From Prevotella sp. (GTDB lineage Bacteria; Bacteroidota; Bacteroidia; Bacteroidales; Bacteroidaceae), in NCBI GenBank assembly GCA_017428055.1, contig JAFRRN010000009.1:1-61269 (forward strand): a DNA stretch of 61,269 nucleotides. Reading direction: 5' to 3'. The notes under the pieces were generated by a model that was not told the origin of the DNA, did not search any database, and worked only from the letters and a program-made list of their open reading frames with translations. Shown piece by piece: positions 40,001 to 47,337 of the stretch. How positions within the stretch are numbered: the first letter of the stretch is position 1; each line of letters begins with the position of its first letter. The position numbers and the translations under genes were made by a program.

Positions 40001-41194
40001 ACTTACAGAACGAGAAGCGACCGTGGGGTTACCGTTCCACCCCCAGAAATCGGTGGCGGTACGGCGTATGCGGTAGCGAACATGGGGGAAATAGCCGTAT
40101 TCATCTTTCATGTCTTGGGTAAGCGAGGCGATGATGGTTGAATCGGTATAGGAATAGCTATGCTTGTCTAAATCAAACATTTCCATGCCAATGGTGACAA
40201 AATCTTCATCTTTCCCTGTTATGGACCGTTGTATCTCAAAGGCATCGCCTTCTATCAGGTCAGCGTCATTAAGGGCATTGATTTTCCACTTGAGCTTGAC
40301 AGTCCTCTTGCTGTCGTTATAGATAGAATCGGAAAAGTCCATCGGGGCATGAATCATCTTCATATCCACAAACGGACTTCTGACCGTTACGATGGATTTA
40401 AACTGATCCTTATAGGTCACCTGGACATATACAGACCGATAAGGCTGGGTGACATCAAGCGACACCTTGCCCGAGGATTTCTTGGCATCCAACACGATTT
40501 GATGTTCATTGTTGAGACTGTCAAGATAAACGGCCTTAGCCGAAATGACAGAGTCCGCGCCCACCATCCAAGGAATCAAAATCTTACCAACGCTATCCGG
40601 TACGATGACTGGCTCTGTAACCATCACCTCCAACACGGGAGGTGCTTCGGGAACGGTAAACTCAAAAGATGTAAGATTCGACACTCTTTGATGGGATCTG
40701 GCAGTACCATCGCGATCCACATCCCAAACGAATTTAAGGGTCTTCCCTAAATATTTGTCAGGTATCACCCACCTTGCTTGTACAAAGAACACGTCATGGT
40801 TTTTCTCTCCATAAAGATTCTTTGACTCCACAGTTCCCTTTTTAAGTTGATACTCTTCGAAATCTTTCCCAACCTTGACAAACATTTCGCCATCGATATC
40901 GGTTTTTAGTCTTGTAGGCGCATAACCTGATTTGTCATCGTCCAAACATTTCCAATACAAAAGCGTAACCTCGTCATTGGAACCTTCCACCTTCAATTTG
41001 AGGTATCCATCCACGACCCAACAGTTAGCTCCATCCTGGTCTACAATAGGACATGAAATGGTGATTTCGCGCACCCCTTTGGGTGTCACCCTATAGTTGG
41101 AGCTGTTGTCAACACCCGTGGCAAATGCCATCTGCGGCATCGCCATGACCATGAAGGTGAGCAATGCCATTGTCCACCATCGTTTCTTAGTCAT
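31067..41194 (-). CDS. Giant multidomain T9SS surface protein (about 3375 residues)
   Basis: Start at 41194 gives a signal peptide (MTKKRWWTMALLTFMVMAMPQMAFA); an ATG at 41209 is the alternative. In order: beta-rich and fibronectin-III-like region (about 30-510); right-handed repeat region resembling GLUG motifs (520-690, FSGVFDGNGHTIIAEDL); carboxypeptidase-regulatory-like modules (880-1080); a large unnamed core containing VDILRDPPGG (near 1420) up to about 2000; two LamG/jellyroll modules (about 2305-2470 and 2518-2690, LMFWFKTTPEGRGALISNG); a BACON-like module (2840-2930); modules with repeated GWN(W/S) motifs; and a T9SS tail (YTLQGYKLPGRPSKKGVYIYNGKK). It leads a four-gene operon. Likely a surface adhesin or binding scaffold; substrate unknown. 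Confidence 0.85.
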   Translation of the reverse strand: MTKKRWWTMALLTFMVMAMPQMAFATGVDNSSNYRVTPKGVREITISCPIVDQDGANCWVVDGYLKLKVEGSNDEVTLLYWKCLDDDKSGYAPTRLKTDIDGEMFVKVGKDFEEYQLKKGTVESKNLYGEKNHDVFFVQARWVIPDKYLGKTLKFVWDVDRDGTARSHQRVSNLTSFEFTVPEAPPVLEVMVTEPVIVPDSVGKILIPWMVGADSVISAKAVYLDSLNNEHQIVLDAKKSSGKVSLDVTQPYRSVYVQVTYKDQFKSIVTVRSPFVDMKMIHAPMDFSDSIYNDSKRTVKLKWKINALNDADLIEGDAFEIQRSITGKDEDFVTIGMEMFDLDKHSYSYTDSTIIASLTQDMKDEYGYFPHVRYRIRRTATDFWGWNGNPTVASRSVSLDPMRLYHVKSAKMEQAGKDQYTANVTWEYDDDSFYYVWDDRAEMKMKVKMFNRQGALVDSVEYTLTRAEILARQKQLTFTRPCINYYVEVSTCRGTSPIENGIKQIVINSESDWDKFVSYVNSGNGNRFCETQVLLNTDLHLMGGDDRYIVGTEKYPFSGVFDGNGHTIIAEDLTLFKNVKNARISNLNIKYDAYIGYYEDISGMVDRAENLVISNCGVEGEFKNFNQAAGFVLKGKDITINNCLVYAKKLESGKGYPTFAGFINHCENPCKIDNSLFFSAGEGDERFKYIDSSGSNQFAKSFYFSGDCSLQKCYWSTWGEYAWQSYCDETQGEKLPRNQEEWGEVIGNNWQASDNEFGISPILVPENFDANTVIINVVGATFYYEASGKVSKKLTTTSRQSSVLIQWDVENDVVDYFEVLRCKVGSHKWEVIATNLTDMIYEDKTVSMLDDYEYTVRSAIDCEGTSYHYSDSVVAGCKHSCKMEGYVRFADGTGIPNVSVTITAKGGNSFTETVATDETGKFMIENLSYFKGRTVVYNVGVTSSDRIELENSQYDVTFNDSINYRELKDFIVTSGHRFSGYVMYEGTSIPVHGANFSVDGHDVYTASGKLLETDFDGKFTFYVLDGKRTIVAKMDGHDFTDGGKFTHNFTDKLTDIYFYDKTKVKLIGRVVGGDTQGNLPLGNSLSRNNLGRDVTMILTLEGDNTSNIVFDNVNPLLSERDTIYHNGKQGDPTDYVTTVNMYRKRIVVKPDTITGEYMIELPPVKWKVQQIFCEGYATLFQEGKVSDVVDLTEAIKPIEKKYEGSWVNLAKVTIKDPTVTYNAIYNRIYHNPVELTYKQLGYGLFDYYGDYSYTATNLGGDKSEVPLVYQVSEKASDKDDAPTVMKTKYTFGHPVFSINRYYSYRLEAVERYYWNNNSLSDTIDVVQMNGGKVVVHNGMVSSTHKEEVQLNEEGVGIVNLYAQQVNYNLTKDDALRTVSMTLELDGKTYEAEPLKAYILNIYTRPGSNDILNAEQPTLVDILRDPPGGTSSATLSKGSTLKYTYTMDMAWSAGVSMDLKNGTTMNNYYGVTFTSTVGAMGPSYGILQDATTGFQYSNDIVFSGKGNRAFTYTMTATEDIKTSSATSMVGANADIYMGVVQNNIVKQGVTIRAIPDSIFQQMKGRLPGATLVTGSTDKAGTMVDIAQGKDANGKLYHLVRDESLVFGAELTSTFAHTQKYITTQLIPELAEQCRALMYIGTPEDAQKQANATGKKVYLSLKDPDDKDFAVMNMVGDDPFYYTLSMHKNASTKRNDMNYCVVVPDKYDDTAQTDDVQKYCGIMFEWVKMIIRNEEDKLTATDLVKNFDVDGGTGMTYSENFESSYSNSSTMTWPLGINTDEYFSSSANAGDITLDILNVLGRVGGKMVVSFLSKVMKNDNLKPSWWRSETEVKFTGSCFKYLVYPTMSYDVKYNTTTAKTYNRKESFSIGMNNSSHLDFDVYRATSVVGSTKKSNDVLDVFTSQNFYAQVDYNDDYLERHLDLGKDDPVRFARGFVYRTRGGATVQPWEDERRTMFYRSGTVLDARTKKIENPKITLDKQSISGVPYGEPARFKVYLTNDSEEPNAISTPLSFYTLFQEEATNPKGAKLMMDGSPITGDGRNMYVVPGQITEKTLEVYAGEDFDYENLEIGIVSKNDVNVYDKVKFDVHFLRMAGPVNISTPGDKWVMNTDAPFHEKKGYFLPVKIDGFDRKQKNFDHIEFQYKETARGDDYWTNLCSYYDNDSLMALASGVKEKIPDNGYINTEFYGEGVVMEKAYDLRAVLYIRDGNSFLTSSSQILSGIKDTRRPQLFGTPEPIDGVLDIGENIIFNFSEAIEHNYLDHKVNFEVKGEVNNNNVSEDVSLQFSGNDSKGSIETEVVRNFASKDLTISMMIKPDVKGVDMPLFSHGTNNKKLQLWITADQKLKVVVDRQSEYKSNDTIDYSIFQQVAMVISQPTKEKDPCRLSLYIGGKSVGSFEMEEPYTGAGNLIFGRTNEVNRYDSGCQFYQGRMMEARVWYRALTALQLGTTYGYKRLTGYEMGLVDYYPMNEGEGEYATDKAQGAHARIVNVAWAQPQGMSLRLDWEDRGLALDQNAITRADDEDYTLMFWFKTTPEGRGALISNGLGLDTDEGAENQFFIGFEAENLIYRTNGMQIDISGDYSDNRWHHYAMTVNRSRNIGNIYMDRILRASFAVDSLGGISGGIPMLGATFHKGKTDSVIVDTHNWLQGNLDEICLFEQALPLSLIKSYSLKSPYGDEAGLKVYMNFSRQERQSNNNLVLVPYVYSQTIHKDPEGNILYELDKTTKLPTSTPVRDYIFDESVSKQDLYNHIDQSQGAPVRPYETLKNLGFSHVGRDNQLLINIDEPTEYINKRTIYVTVRDIPDMNGNSMASPATLSCFVDCNALRWSDKTLKYEIPYGEGMDFDILIKNVSGGNHTFKVENCPRWLTVSPQTNTIGPREETYLTFTVNKNLNVGTYDEVIYLTDEEGLSEPLSLNLTIYGEEPDWVVSRDLRKYTMNILGRVVMGSLDDNQIITDTRDIVGVFDREGVCHGVSHISYDEATGKSMLYLTVYNDTTVSDQLYFKLWHYATGREMLLINYDNIKFKNSKLYGSIDSPCIFYADNQYVQTLDLRKGWNWVSFNVYESKSFRNLNRLLDGFPWQNGDVMTDNTNGLTLIYTDNHWKISEDIDSLAISPRNFYAVKVSKDISVQLSGYIVKDWAERTIIVNSGWNSIGYTPMVNLPVETALAEYFTYAKDGDVIKSHDEFAIFNGYNGSGKWEGTLQYMKPGEGYMLLRQEQNRVLFTYPFFEPSSSFINMVYKAPVKKAYSTSPTTMSLTAIANGLNLEEGDRLLAFANGELCGVSTMNEDGIFYMSIGGDKQQGLSFAVEREDEIIATTSDILTYKANAVVGMPNTPTRIDFTRVDIPQEGWYTLQGYKLPGRPSKKGVYIYNGKKKVVK

Positions 41195-41255
41195 GAATAA
41201 TGAAATCATAAGATATCTGTGTTAGTTATTTGACTAATAAATTATTACAAGCTTG

Positions 41256-41263
41256 CAAATGTA
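41256..41263 (-). promoter_or_regulatory. -7 element of the giant-protein operon
   Basis: TACATTTG followed by CA on the minus strand, about 62 bp upstream of the ATG at 41194. I see no other promoter-like element before the following three genes. Confidence 0.65.
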
Positions 41264-41354
41264 CAAAAAGATATTGAAAATAAGAAGAGGGAAGTCGGAT
41301 TATTCGCCTTTTTCCAACTTTCCCCTTCCCTTTTCTCTCCTTTTTAGTTAACAG

Positions 41355-42461
41355 TCAACTATTTTTCTTGTAGCTCGCAACAGCCCAACATGCCATGACA
41401 ACGGCTATTCCCGTGAGTGCCAACACTTGGTGGGCAATGCTTCGGAGGTCGCCCCCTCGCACGAAGACGGTGCGGATGGCATCGATGAAATAGTGCATGG
41501 GATTGATATATGTGGTGGCGTATGCCCACTGGGGCATGGAACGTGTCGGTGTAAAGAGACCACTGAGGAGCAACATCGACACCACGAAAAACCACATGAC
41601 GAATATCGCCTGCTGCATCGTGTCAGAATAATTGGAGATGATTAGCCCAAAGGAACTCCAAAAGAGAGCCAACGGCATGACCAACAGGAAGATGAGCCAT
41701 ATCGGTCCTTGGCAAGTAATGCCGTAGACGAGCCACGATAGGACGAGGCAAACAGTGATGAGCAACAGGGCTATCAGCCAATAGGGGATGAGCTTGGCAA
41801 GGATGAAAGCCCACTTTGACACGGGCGTGACATTGATTTGCTCGATGGTACCCGCCTCCTTCTCGCCCACGATGTTAAGGGTAGGCAGGAATCCGCACAT
41901 CAACATGAGGAGCATGGCAAAGAGGGCAGGTATCATGAACACCTTGTAGTTAAGGTGTTTGTTGTATAAAAATGAAGATTGAAGATTGTTTTGCTGCACC
42001 TCAATGGCGTTAGCCGTTCCTTCATTCTTCATTCTTAACACTTCATTGACGATTTGCGACAGATAAGCACTGCCCATTGCCCCCTTGGTGCCGTTTACGG
42101 CATTGGCGGCGATCAGCACCTGCGGTTGTTTCCCTTGCATGATGTCCTTGCCATAATCCCGCGGAATGACAAGGATGACATCGGCCTTGCTCGTCTCCAC
42201 CTCCTTCAGCGCAGCTCGGTAAGTAGGTTTCTGGCCGTTGAAGATGAAATAGTTGGAAGCCTCGATGTCGTGGACGATTTGTTGTGATAGTTGCGAGCGG
42301 TCGTTATCAACCACATCGACACGGATGTTTTTCACCTCTTGGTTCATGACCCACGGCATCACGCACATCATCATGATGGGGAAAATGACAATGAGTCGGG
42401 GGAGGAACACATTGCGACGAATCTGGAGGAACTCTTTTTGGATGAGATATTTGATGGGCAT
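41355..42461 (-). CDS. ABC-2 type permease of the efflux operon (YbhR-like)
   Basis: 368 residues: one N-terminal membrane helix (PRLIVIFPIMMMCVMPWVM), a large extracytoplasmic domain (about 40-170), then five or six helices (FMIPALFAMLLMLMCGF; WLIALLLITVCLVLSWLVYGI; IAVVMACWAVASY). The segment VGEKEAGTIEQINVTPV is the ABC-2 signature before helix 3. It is the last of five genes for a drug or lipid exporter. Odd feature: about 25 residues (RMKNEGTANAIEVQQNNLQ) are encoded by a copy of the GAAGATTGAAGATTG inverted repeat found between genes elsewhere. Confidence 0.93.
   Translation of the reverse strand: MPIKYLIQKEFLQIRRNVFLPRLIVIFPIMMMCVMPWVMNQEVKNIRVDVVDNDRSQLSQQIVHDIEASNYFIFNGQKPTYRAALKEVETSKADVILVIPRDYGKDIMQGKQPQVLIAANAVNGTKGAMGSAYLSQIVNEVLRMKNEGTANAIEVQQNNLQSSFLYNKHLNYKVFMIPALFAMLLMLMCGFLPTLNIVGEKEAGTIEQINVTPVSKWAFILAKLIPYWLIALLLITVCLVLSWLVYGITCQGPIWLIFLLVMPLALFWSSFGLIISNYSDTMQQAIFVMWFFVVSMLLLSGLFTPTRSMPQWAYATTYINPMHYFIDAIRTVFVRGGDLRSIAHQVLALTGIAVVMACWAVASYKKNS
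41967..42035. repeat. GAAGATTG-type inverted repeat inside the permease gene
   Basis: ATGAAGATTGAAGATTG at the left end and a CATTCTTCATTCTTA arm at the right end enclose about 38 bp. The frame of the permease is kept. It resembles the intergenic copies at 10203-10292 and 17208-17275. Confidence 0.55.
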
Positions 42462-42491
42462 GGTCTTATAGAGCTAATGGGTCTTATGGGA

Positions 42492-43550
42492 TTATTCGAG
42501 ACGCTTATTGAATTTGGCGAGCGAGATGATGAGGAGCAGGATGGTGATGCCAGAAAGGATTGTCACCTCGCGCATCACATCACCGATGCCCACACCCATA
42601 ATCATGAGCTTGCGCATCGCCTCGATGTAATACCGGGGTGGCACGATGGCGGAAATCCATTGTAGGATTGTGGGCATCGACTCCACAGGGAATATCATGC
42701 CCGAAAGCATGACGATAGGCACGAGCAAGACCATCGCGGAGAGCAACAACGCCATGAGCTGGCTGTTAGCGATATTGGAAATGAGCAAGCCGAGCGACAG
42801 GGCGAGGAGTATATAAATGGTACTCACTATGTAAATCCATACGATGGAGCCGTGCAAGGGCACTCCCAACACATACCGCCCCATCAGTAAGATGGTCGTG
42901 AGGATGGCAAACGCCAACACAAGATAGGGTACTACCTTGGCAATGATGACCATGATGGGCTTGACGGGCGACACCAGCAACACCTCCATTGTTCCCTTCT
43001 CCTTCTCACGCACGATGGAGATGGAGGTCATCATCGCACACACCAACATCAAGAGCATACCCATGATGGCGGGTACGAAATTGTATGCCGACTTCATCTG
43101 CGGATTGTATAACATCTTGGTATTAACCAAGGAATACGGGGCGTTGGCAATGGTCTGTGTGGCATAGTTCGTCCATTGTTGTGCCATGTTAGGGTCTGCG
43201 CCATCGACGATAAGCTGCACCCCACTCTTCTTCGAGGCAAAGTATTGTCCGAAGACGATGGCAAGGTCTGCCTTTTGGTTGCGTATCAGCCGTTCAGCAT
43301 CCTTAGGAGTGGCGACCGTCGCCGTGATGGTGAAATATTCCGACGCGGCGAGGCGGTCGATGGCTTGCTTTGTCTTGTGGTCTATTGACGAGGTGACGAC
43401 CACCGTTCGCACATTGCGTACATCCGTCGTGATGGCAAACCCGAAGATGAGCATCATCACGACGGGCATCCCGAAGAGGATAAGCATCGTGCGCTTGTCG
43501 CGTAAGATATGCTTGGTTTCCTTGATGACAAATGAGATAAACTGTTTCAT
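42492..43550 (-). CDS. ABC-2 type permease of the efflux operon (YbhS-like)
   Basis: 352 residues: N-terminal helix (LILFGMPVVMMLIFGFAI), periplasmic domain (about 40-165), then several helices (FVPAIMGMLLMLVCAMMTS; YLVLAFAILTTILLMGRYVLG; YILLALSLGLLISNIA; ILSGITILLLIISLA). The pre-helix signature VREKEKGTMEVLLVSPVKP is present. It follows the ATPase gene by 7 bp and precedes the second permease by 30 bp. With that permease it should form the membrane channel of the exporter. Confidence 0.95.
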   Translation of the reverse strand: MKQFISFVIKETKHILRDKRTMLILFGMPVVMMLIFGFAITTDVRNVRTVVVTSSIDHKTKQAIDRLAASEYFTITATVATPKDAERLIRNQKADLAIVFGQYFASKKSGVQLIVDGADPNMAQQWTNYATQTIANAPYSLVNTKMLYNPQMKSAYNFVPAIMGMLLMLVCAMMTSISIVREKEKGTMEVLLVSPVKPIMVIIAKVVPYLVLAFAILTTILLMGRYVLGVPLHGSIVWIYIVSTIYILLALSLGLLISNIANSQLMALLLSAMVLLVPIVMLSGMIFPVESMPTILQWISAIVPPRYYIEAMRKLMIMGVGIGDVMREVTILSGITILLLIISLAKFNKRLE

Positions 43551-43557
43551 GTCTCTT

Positions 43558-45033
43558 TTAATCGCTTGAACGAGTGGCTTGTCTTGCTAAATAAGTAAAC
43601 ACATGGTTCATGTCGGGCTGGTCGAATCTGAGCTTCAGCTCCTCGGGTGTACCCATCGCCTTGATCTTGCCGTCCACCATGATGGAGATGCGGTCGCAAT
43701 ATTCCGCCTCGTCCATATAGTGTGTGGTGACGAATACCGTGATGCCCCGCGCCGCCGCGTCATAAATCAATTCCCAGAACTGCCGCCTCGTGGCAGGGTC
43801 TACGCCGCCCGTCGGCTCATCGAGAAACACCACGCTCGGCTCGTGGAAGATGGAAACGGAGAAGGCGAGCTTCTGTTTCCAACCCAAGGGCAATGAGGCA
43901 ACGAGGTCATTCTTATGGTCGGTGAACTTCAACCGCTCCAACAGTTCATCCTTTTTTCGGGCTATCGCCTTATCATCCATGCCATAGATGCCCGCGAAGA
44001 GACGGATATTCTCCGCCACGGTCAGGTCTTCGTAGAGCGAGAACTTCTGGCTCATATACCCGATATGCTTCTTAATCTGCTCATATTCCTTGCTGATGTC
44101 GAAGCCCGCCACCGTCCCCCTACCGCTCGTGGGCTGGTTCAAACCCGTCAGGATGTGCATGGCAGTGGTCTTCCCTGCGCCATTGGCACCGAGGAAACCG
44201 AAGATTTCTCCCCGCTTGACCGTGAAGGAAATGTCATCGACGGCATGGAACGAGCCAAACGCCTTCACCAGATGCTCCACCTCGATTACCTGTTCTGTTT
44301 GTTGAGGCAATGCCTCAACAAACGGGACGGGCTGCCTTTCGATGGGGGGAGGGTTGAAGATATGGGCATATTCAGCCAAGATTTCCTCGGGCTTGCCGAT
44401 GCCTCTCACCCGCCCTTGGTCAAGGAAAGCCACCCTTTCGCAGCATCTCACCTCGTCCAAGTAGGGCGTGGATGCCATGATGGTGATGCCCCGTTCCTTC
44501 AGCATGGCGAGCATCTCCCAAAATTCCTTGCGCGAAACGGGGTCTACACCCGTGGTCGGCTCGTCCAAAAACAACACGCTGGGGGCATGGACAAGGGCGC
44601 AAGAGAGTGCCAACTTCTGTTTCATGCCGCCAGAGAGCGCACCCGCCTTGCGGTTCTTGAATCGTTCGATCTGTGAATATATCGCCTTGATGCTATCATA
44701 CCCCTCCTCTACGGTCGTTCCGAAGAGGGTGGCAAAGAACTCCAAGTTCTCGATAACCGTCAAATCCTGGTATAGGGAGAACCTTCCCGGCATATATCCC
44801 ACGCGCTTACGGATGTCGTTCATCTGTTTCACCACGTCAAAGCCATCGACCGATGCCGTACCTTCATTGGGCAACAGCAACGTGCAAAGGATGCGGAACA
44901 TGGAGGTCTTGCCCGCCCCGTCGGGACCGATGAGGCCGAACACCTCGCCCTTGGAGACGGAGAATGACACGTCATCCAATGCCTTCACCGTTCCATAACT
45001 CTTTGAAACGTGGTTGACTTCGATGCTATTCAT
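43558..45033 (-). CDS. ABC exporter ATPase with two fused nucleotide-binding domains (YbhF-like)
   Basis: 491 residues. The first ATPase (about 1-230) has Walker A GPDGAGKTS, signature LSGGMKQKLAL and Walker B VLFLDEPTTGVDP. The second (about 245-480) has Walker A GANGAGKTT, a degenerate signature (SLPLGWKQKLAF) and Walker B VVFLDEPTGGVDP. The weak second signature is as in E. coli YbhF, as I recall. It powers the two permeases. The start codon overlaps the end of the membrane fusion gene by 8 bp, so translation is probably coupled. Confidence 0.95.
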   Translation of the reverse strand: MNSIEVNHVSKSYGTVKALDDVSFSVSKGEVFGLIGPDGAGKTSMFRILCTLLLPNEGTASVDGFDVVKQMNDIRKRVGYMPGRFSLYQDLTVIENLEFFATLFGTTVEEGYDSIKAIYSQIERFKNRKAGALSGGMKQKLALSCALVHAPSVLFLDEPTTGVDPVSRKEFWEMLAMLKERGITIMASTPYLDEVRCCERVAFLDQGRVRGIGKPEEILAEYAHIFNPPPIERQPVPFVEALPQQTEQVIEVEHLVKAFGSFHAVDDISFTVKRGEIFGFLGANGAGKTTAMHILTGLNQPTSGRGTVAGFDISKEYEQIKKHIGYMSQKFSLYEDLTVAENIRLFAGIYGMDDKAIARKKDELLERLKFTDHKNDLVASLPLGWKQKLAFSVSIFHEPSVVFLDEPTGGVDPATRRQFWELIYDAAARGITVFVTTHYMDEAEYCDRISIMVDGKIKAMGTPEELKLRFDQPDMNHVFTYLARQATRSSD

Positions 45034-45979
45034 GGTCGGTCGTCGCCTGTGACAGTTTCACTTCCCCGTACATACCTATTTTAATATAACCATCGTTCTT
45101 GACGGCAATCTTCACCGCATACACCAAGTCGGCGCGTTCATCGTCGGTCAAGATGGTCTTGGGCGTGAACTCCGAACGGCTCGATATCCACGATACCATG
45201 CCGTCGTAAGGCTTTTTCTGACCGTCACCATAGTCGGCAAAGACCGTCACCTTCTGCCCCACCTTCACCTGTTGCAACTGCAAGGAGGTCAGATAGGCAC
45301 GAATAAACATGTTCTCCGTGTCTGCCACCTTGAACAAAGGCTTGCCCATGGCGACAAACTCACCCCTTTCGACATACTTCTCCAACACCGTTCCGTGGAT
45401 GGGAGCGATGACATGGCACTTCCGCAGTTGGTCTACCAACTGGCTCACCTGCACATTCGTGGCGGCAATCTGCTTCTCCAACGAGCGGGTGCTGGTGCTG
45501 AGCGAGGAGACTTGCGCCTCCAACTGCTTCTGCAACACGCTCACTTGGCTGTTCGCATCGTCGAGCATCTTTGTGGGCGCGGCACCGTCGGCAACCAGTT
45601 CCTTATACCTCTGCTGCTCCTGCTGCGCCTTGGCAAGCTGTTGGCGCGTGGCGGCAATCTGCTTTTGCATGTCGGGTTTCTGGCTGGCATAGACCTCCTT
45701 GGTGGCACCGAGTTGGCGAATCTTGAGCCAAATCTGCGTCGTGTCGATGATGCCCAACTCCTGTCCGAGGGCGACCTCCTCGCCCTCTTGTACGTTGAAC
45801 GTGAGTAATGCCCCACCCTGCTCGGCATAAACCGTGGTTTCCGTTGCCTCAAACGTTCCCGTTGCATCATACTCCTTCTCCTTGTTTCCACAAGCATTGA
45901 ATGAAAGAGCGAGCAAGAGTAGGCTAACAAATGTCAAATCTTTGCGTTTCATATTGTTGATTGGTTTCATGGTTTCCAT
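45026..45979 (-). CDS. HlyD-family membrane fusion lipoprotein (YbhG-like)
   Basis: 317 residues; a start at 45952 (MKRKDLTFVSLLLLALSFNAC) is equally plausible and carries the lipobox. A biotinyl-lipoyl-like half (YAEQGGALLTFNVQEGEEVALGQELGIID) is followed by a long coiled coil (about residues 100-200, rich in Gln/Lys/Ala) and the second half (VIAPIHGTVLEKYVERGEFVAMGKPLFKVAD). It links the inner membrane ABC pump to the TolC-like channel encoded 5 bp upstream. Confidence 0.93.
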   Translation of the reverse strand: METMKPINNMKRKDLTFVSLLLLALSFNACGNKEKEYDATGTFEATETTVYAEQGGALLTFNVQEGEEVALGQELGIIDTTQIWLKIRQLGATKEVYASQKPDMQKQIAATRQQLAKAQQEQQRYKELVADGAAPTKMLDDANSQVSVLQKQLEAQVSSLSTSTRSLEKQIAATNVQVSQLVDQLRKCHVIAPIHGTVLEKYVERGEFVAMGKPLFKVADTENMFIRAYLTSLQLQQVKVGQKVTVFADYGDGQKKPYDGMVSWISSRSEFTPKTILTDDERADLVYAVKIAVKNDGYIKIGMYGEVKLSQATTDHE

Positions 45980-45984
45980 GTTTT

Positions 45985-47256
45985 TTATTCGTTTGTAACA
46001 TATTTCAAGTCATACACATGTTTGAGCATCTGCACCTCATGTGTAGACAATTGCACCTTGGCAGCATTCTCATTGTTGATCTCACGCACAAGGTCGTTGA
46101 CATCGATGATGCCGTGGGCAAGCTTTGACTCCGCCGCCTTGCGTACTTTGGAACGGAGGCTGATAATCTCATTGTCCTCATCCATCAACTTGCGATACCG
46201 CTCGATGCTCTCGCTTTGTTGCAACTGCTCCAGGCGGTTGTTGAAAAGGAACACCTCGCGATTGCTTTCTGCCAGTTCCCGTTGCAATTGGATTTTCGCC
46301 TTGTCGTTCTTTCTTGTGTAAAGCGAACCGATATTCCAAGTCAACCGCGCGCCCACCATCCCGTTCAGCGACCATGCCCTGCTCATCATGTCCTCAAACA
46401 TATTATAGCCGGGATAGCCATAAAAGCCAGAGGCAAAGACGCTGAATTTCGGCAACAACTGGGCATCGAGCATCTTCTCCTGCGCGTCCGCCAACCGCAG
46501 TTGCGTGTCAATGAGCCGCAACTCTGGCCGCTGTTCCGTCTGTTGTGTCATAGTCACAACAGATTGAATGGGCTTGACCGCCTCTTTCACTTCCATGCCG
46601 CAGAAGGTGGAGAGCATCAATAGCAGGGACTGACGCTGCGACTGGAGGCTCGTCATCTGCTGGACAACACCGAGCCGTTCCGCCTTCACCGAGTTGTAGT
46701 CGCTCTCTGCGGCGGTGCCGCGCTTGTACATCGACGCGAGTTTCTTCTCATTGGAGGCGAGCAGCTCCTGCATGTCCTCGTTCAATTTCACCTGTTCGTC
46801 GAGCAGCAACAACGCGAAATACATCTCATTCACGCGCCGACGCACGGCATAGAGCGTCACGTCGTTCTGTGCCGCCTGCACCTCCCCTTGCCTTTTGGCA
46901 ATCTCCTTTTGGCTCTTGATGACACCACCGTCATAGATGGGTTGGTTGATGTCCACGCCGATACGATACTGGTCTTTGCGCAACCCCTTGACTTCCGCAC
47001 CCATCTGGCTCAACATCGTCTTCATCTGGTCAGGCCACGAGGTGACAGCACTCTGGTAGGTGGCTTGCGCCGATGCCGACACCTGCGGCAACCATCCTTT
47101 TCCAATGTTGTCAATGGTGAGGTCTGTCGTCTTCCCGATGAGGTCGTATTGGCGAATCAAAGGATAGTTTCGCTCGGCTGCCTGTTGGCATTCCTCCAAG
47201 GTCTGCGCCTGTGCAACGAAGGGCAACATCCATAATAATATTAAGAGTTTTCTCAT
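45985..47256 (-). CDS. TolC-family outer membrane efflux protein
   Basis: 423 residues from the ATG at 47256, chosen because the -7 element at 47288-47295 lies inside the longer frame and because a signal peptide follows (MRKLLILLWMLPFVAQAQ). Outer membrane factor pattern: TLEECQQAAERNYPLIRQYD at the start, long helices with Gln/Lys heptads, two internal halves, and the second-half start LRLADAQEKMLDAQLLPKFSVFASG. It is the first gene of the operon: TolC, HlyD, ATPase, permease, permease. Confidence 0.94.
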   Translation of the reverse strand: MRKLLILLWMLPFVAQAQTLEECQQAAERNYPLIRQYDLIGKTTDLTIDNIGKGWLPQVSASAQATYQSAVTSWPDQMKTMLSQMGAEVKGLRKDQYRIGVDINQPIYDGGVIKSQKEIAKRQGEVQAAQNDVTLYAVRRRVNEMYFALLLLDEQVKLNEDMQELLASNEKKLASMYKRGTAAESDYNSVKAERLGVVQQMTSLQSQRQSLLLMLSTFCGMEVKEAVKPIQSVVTMTQQTEQRPELRLIDTQLRLADAQEKMLDAQLLPKFSVFASGFYGYPGYNMFEDMMSRAWSLNGMVGARLTWNIGSLYTRKNDKAKIQLQRELAESNREVFLFNNRLEQLQQSESIERYRKLMDEDNEIISLRSKVRKAAESKLAHGIIDVNDLVREINNENAAKVQLSTHEVQMLKHVYDLKYVTNE

Positions 47257-47287
47257 ATCACATATCACAATGATTTCGTTCTGTTGG

Positions 47288-47295
47288 CAAAGGTA
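47288..47295 (-). promoter_or_regulatory. -7 element of the efflux operon
   Basis: TACCTTTG followed by CC on the minus strand, about 32 bp before the TolC gene start. Confidence 0.7.
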
Positions 47296-47337
47296 AGGTA
47301 AAAAAGCCGTGCCATAGCTATCTTTAATAATGAAAGA

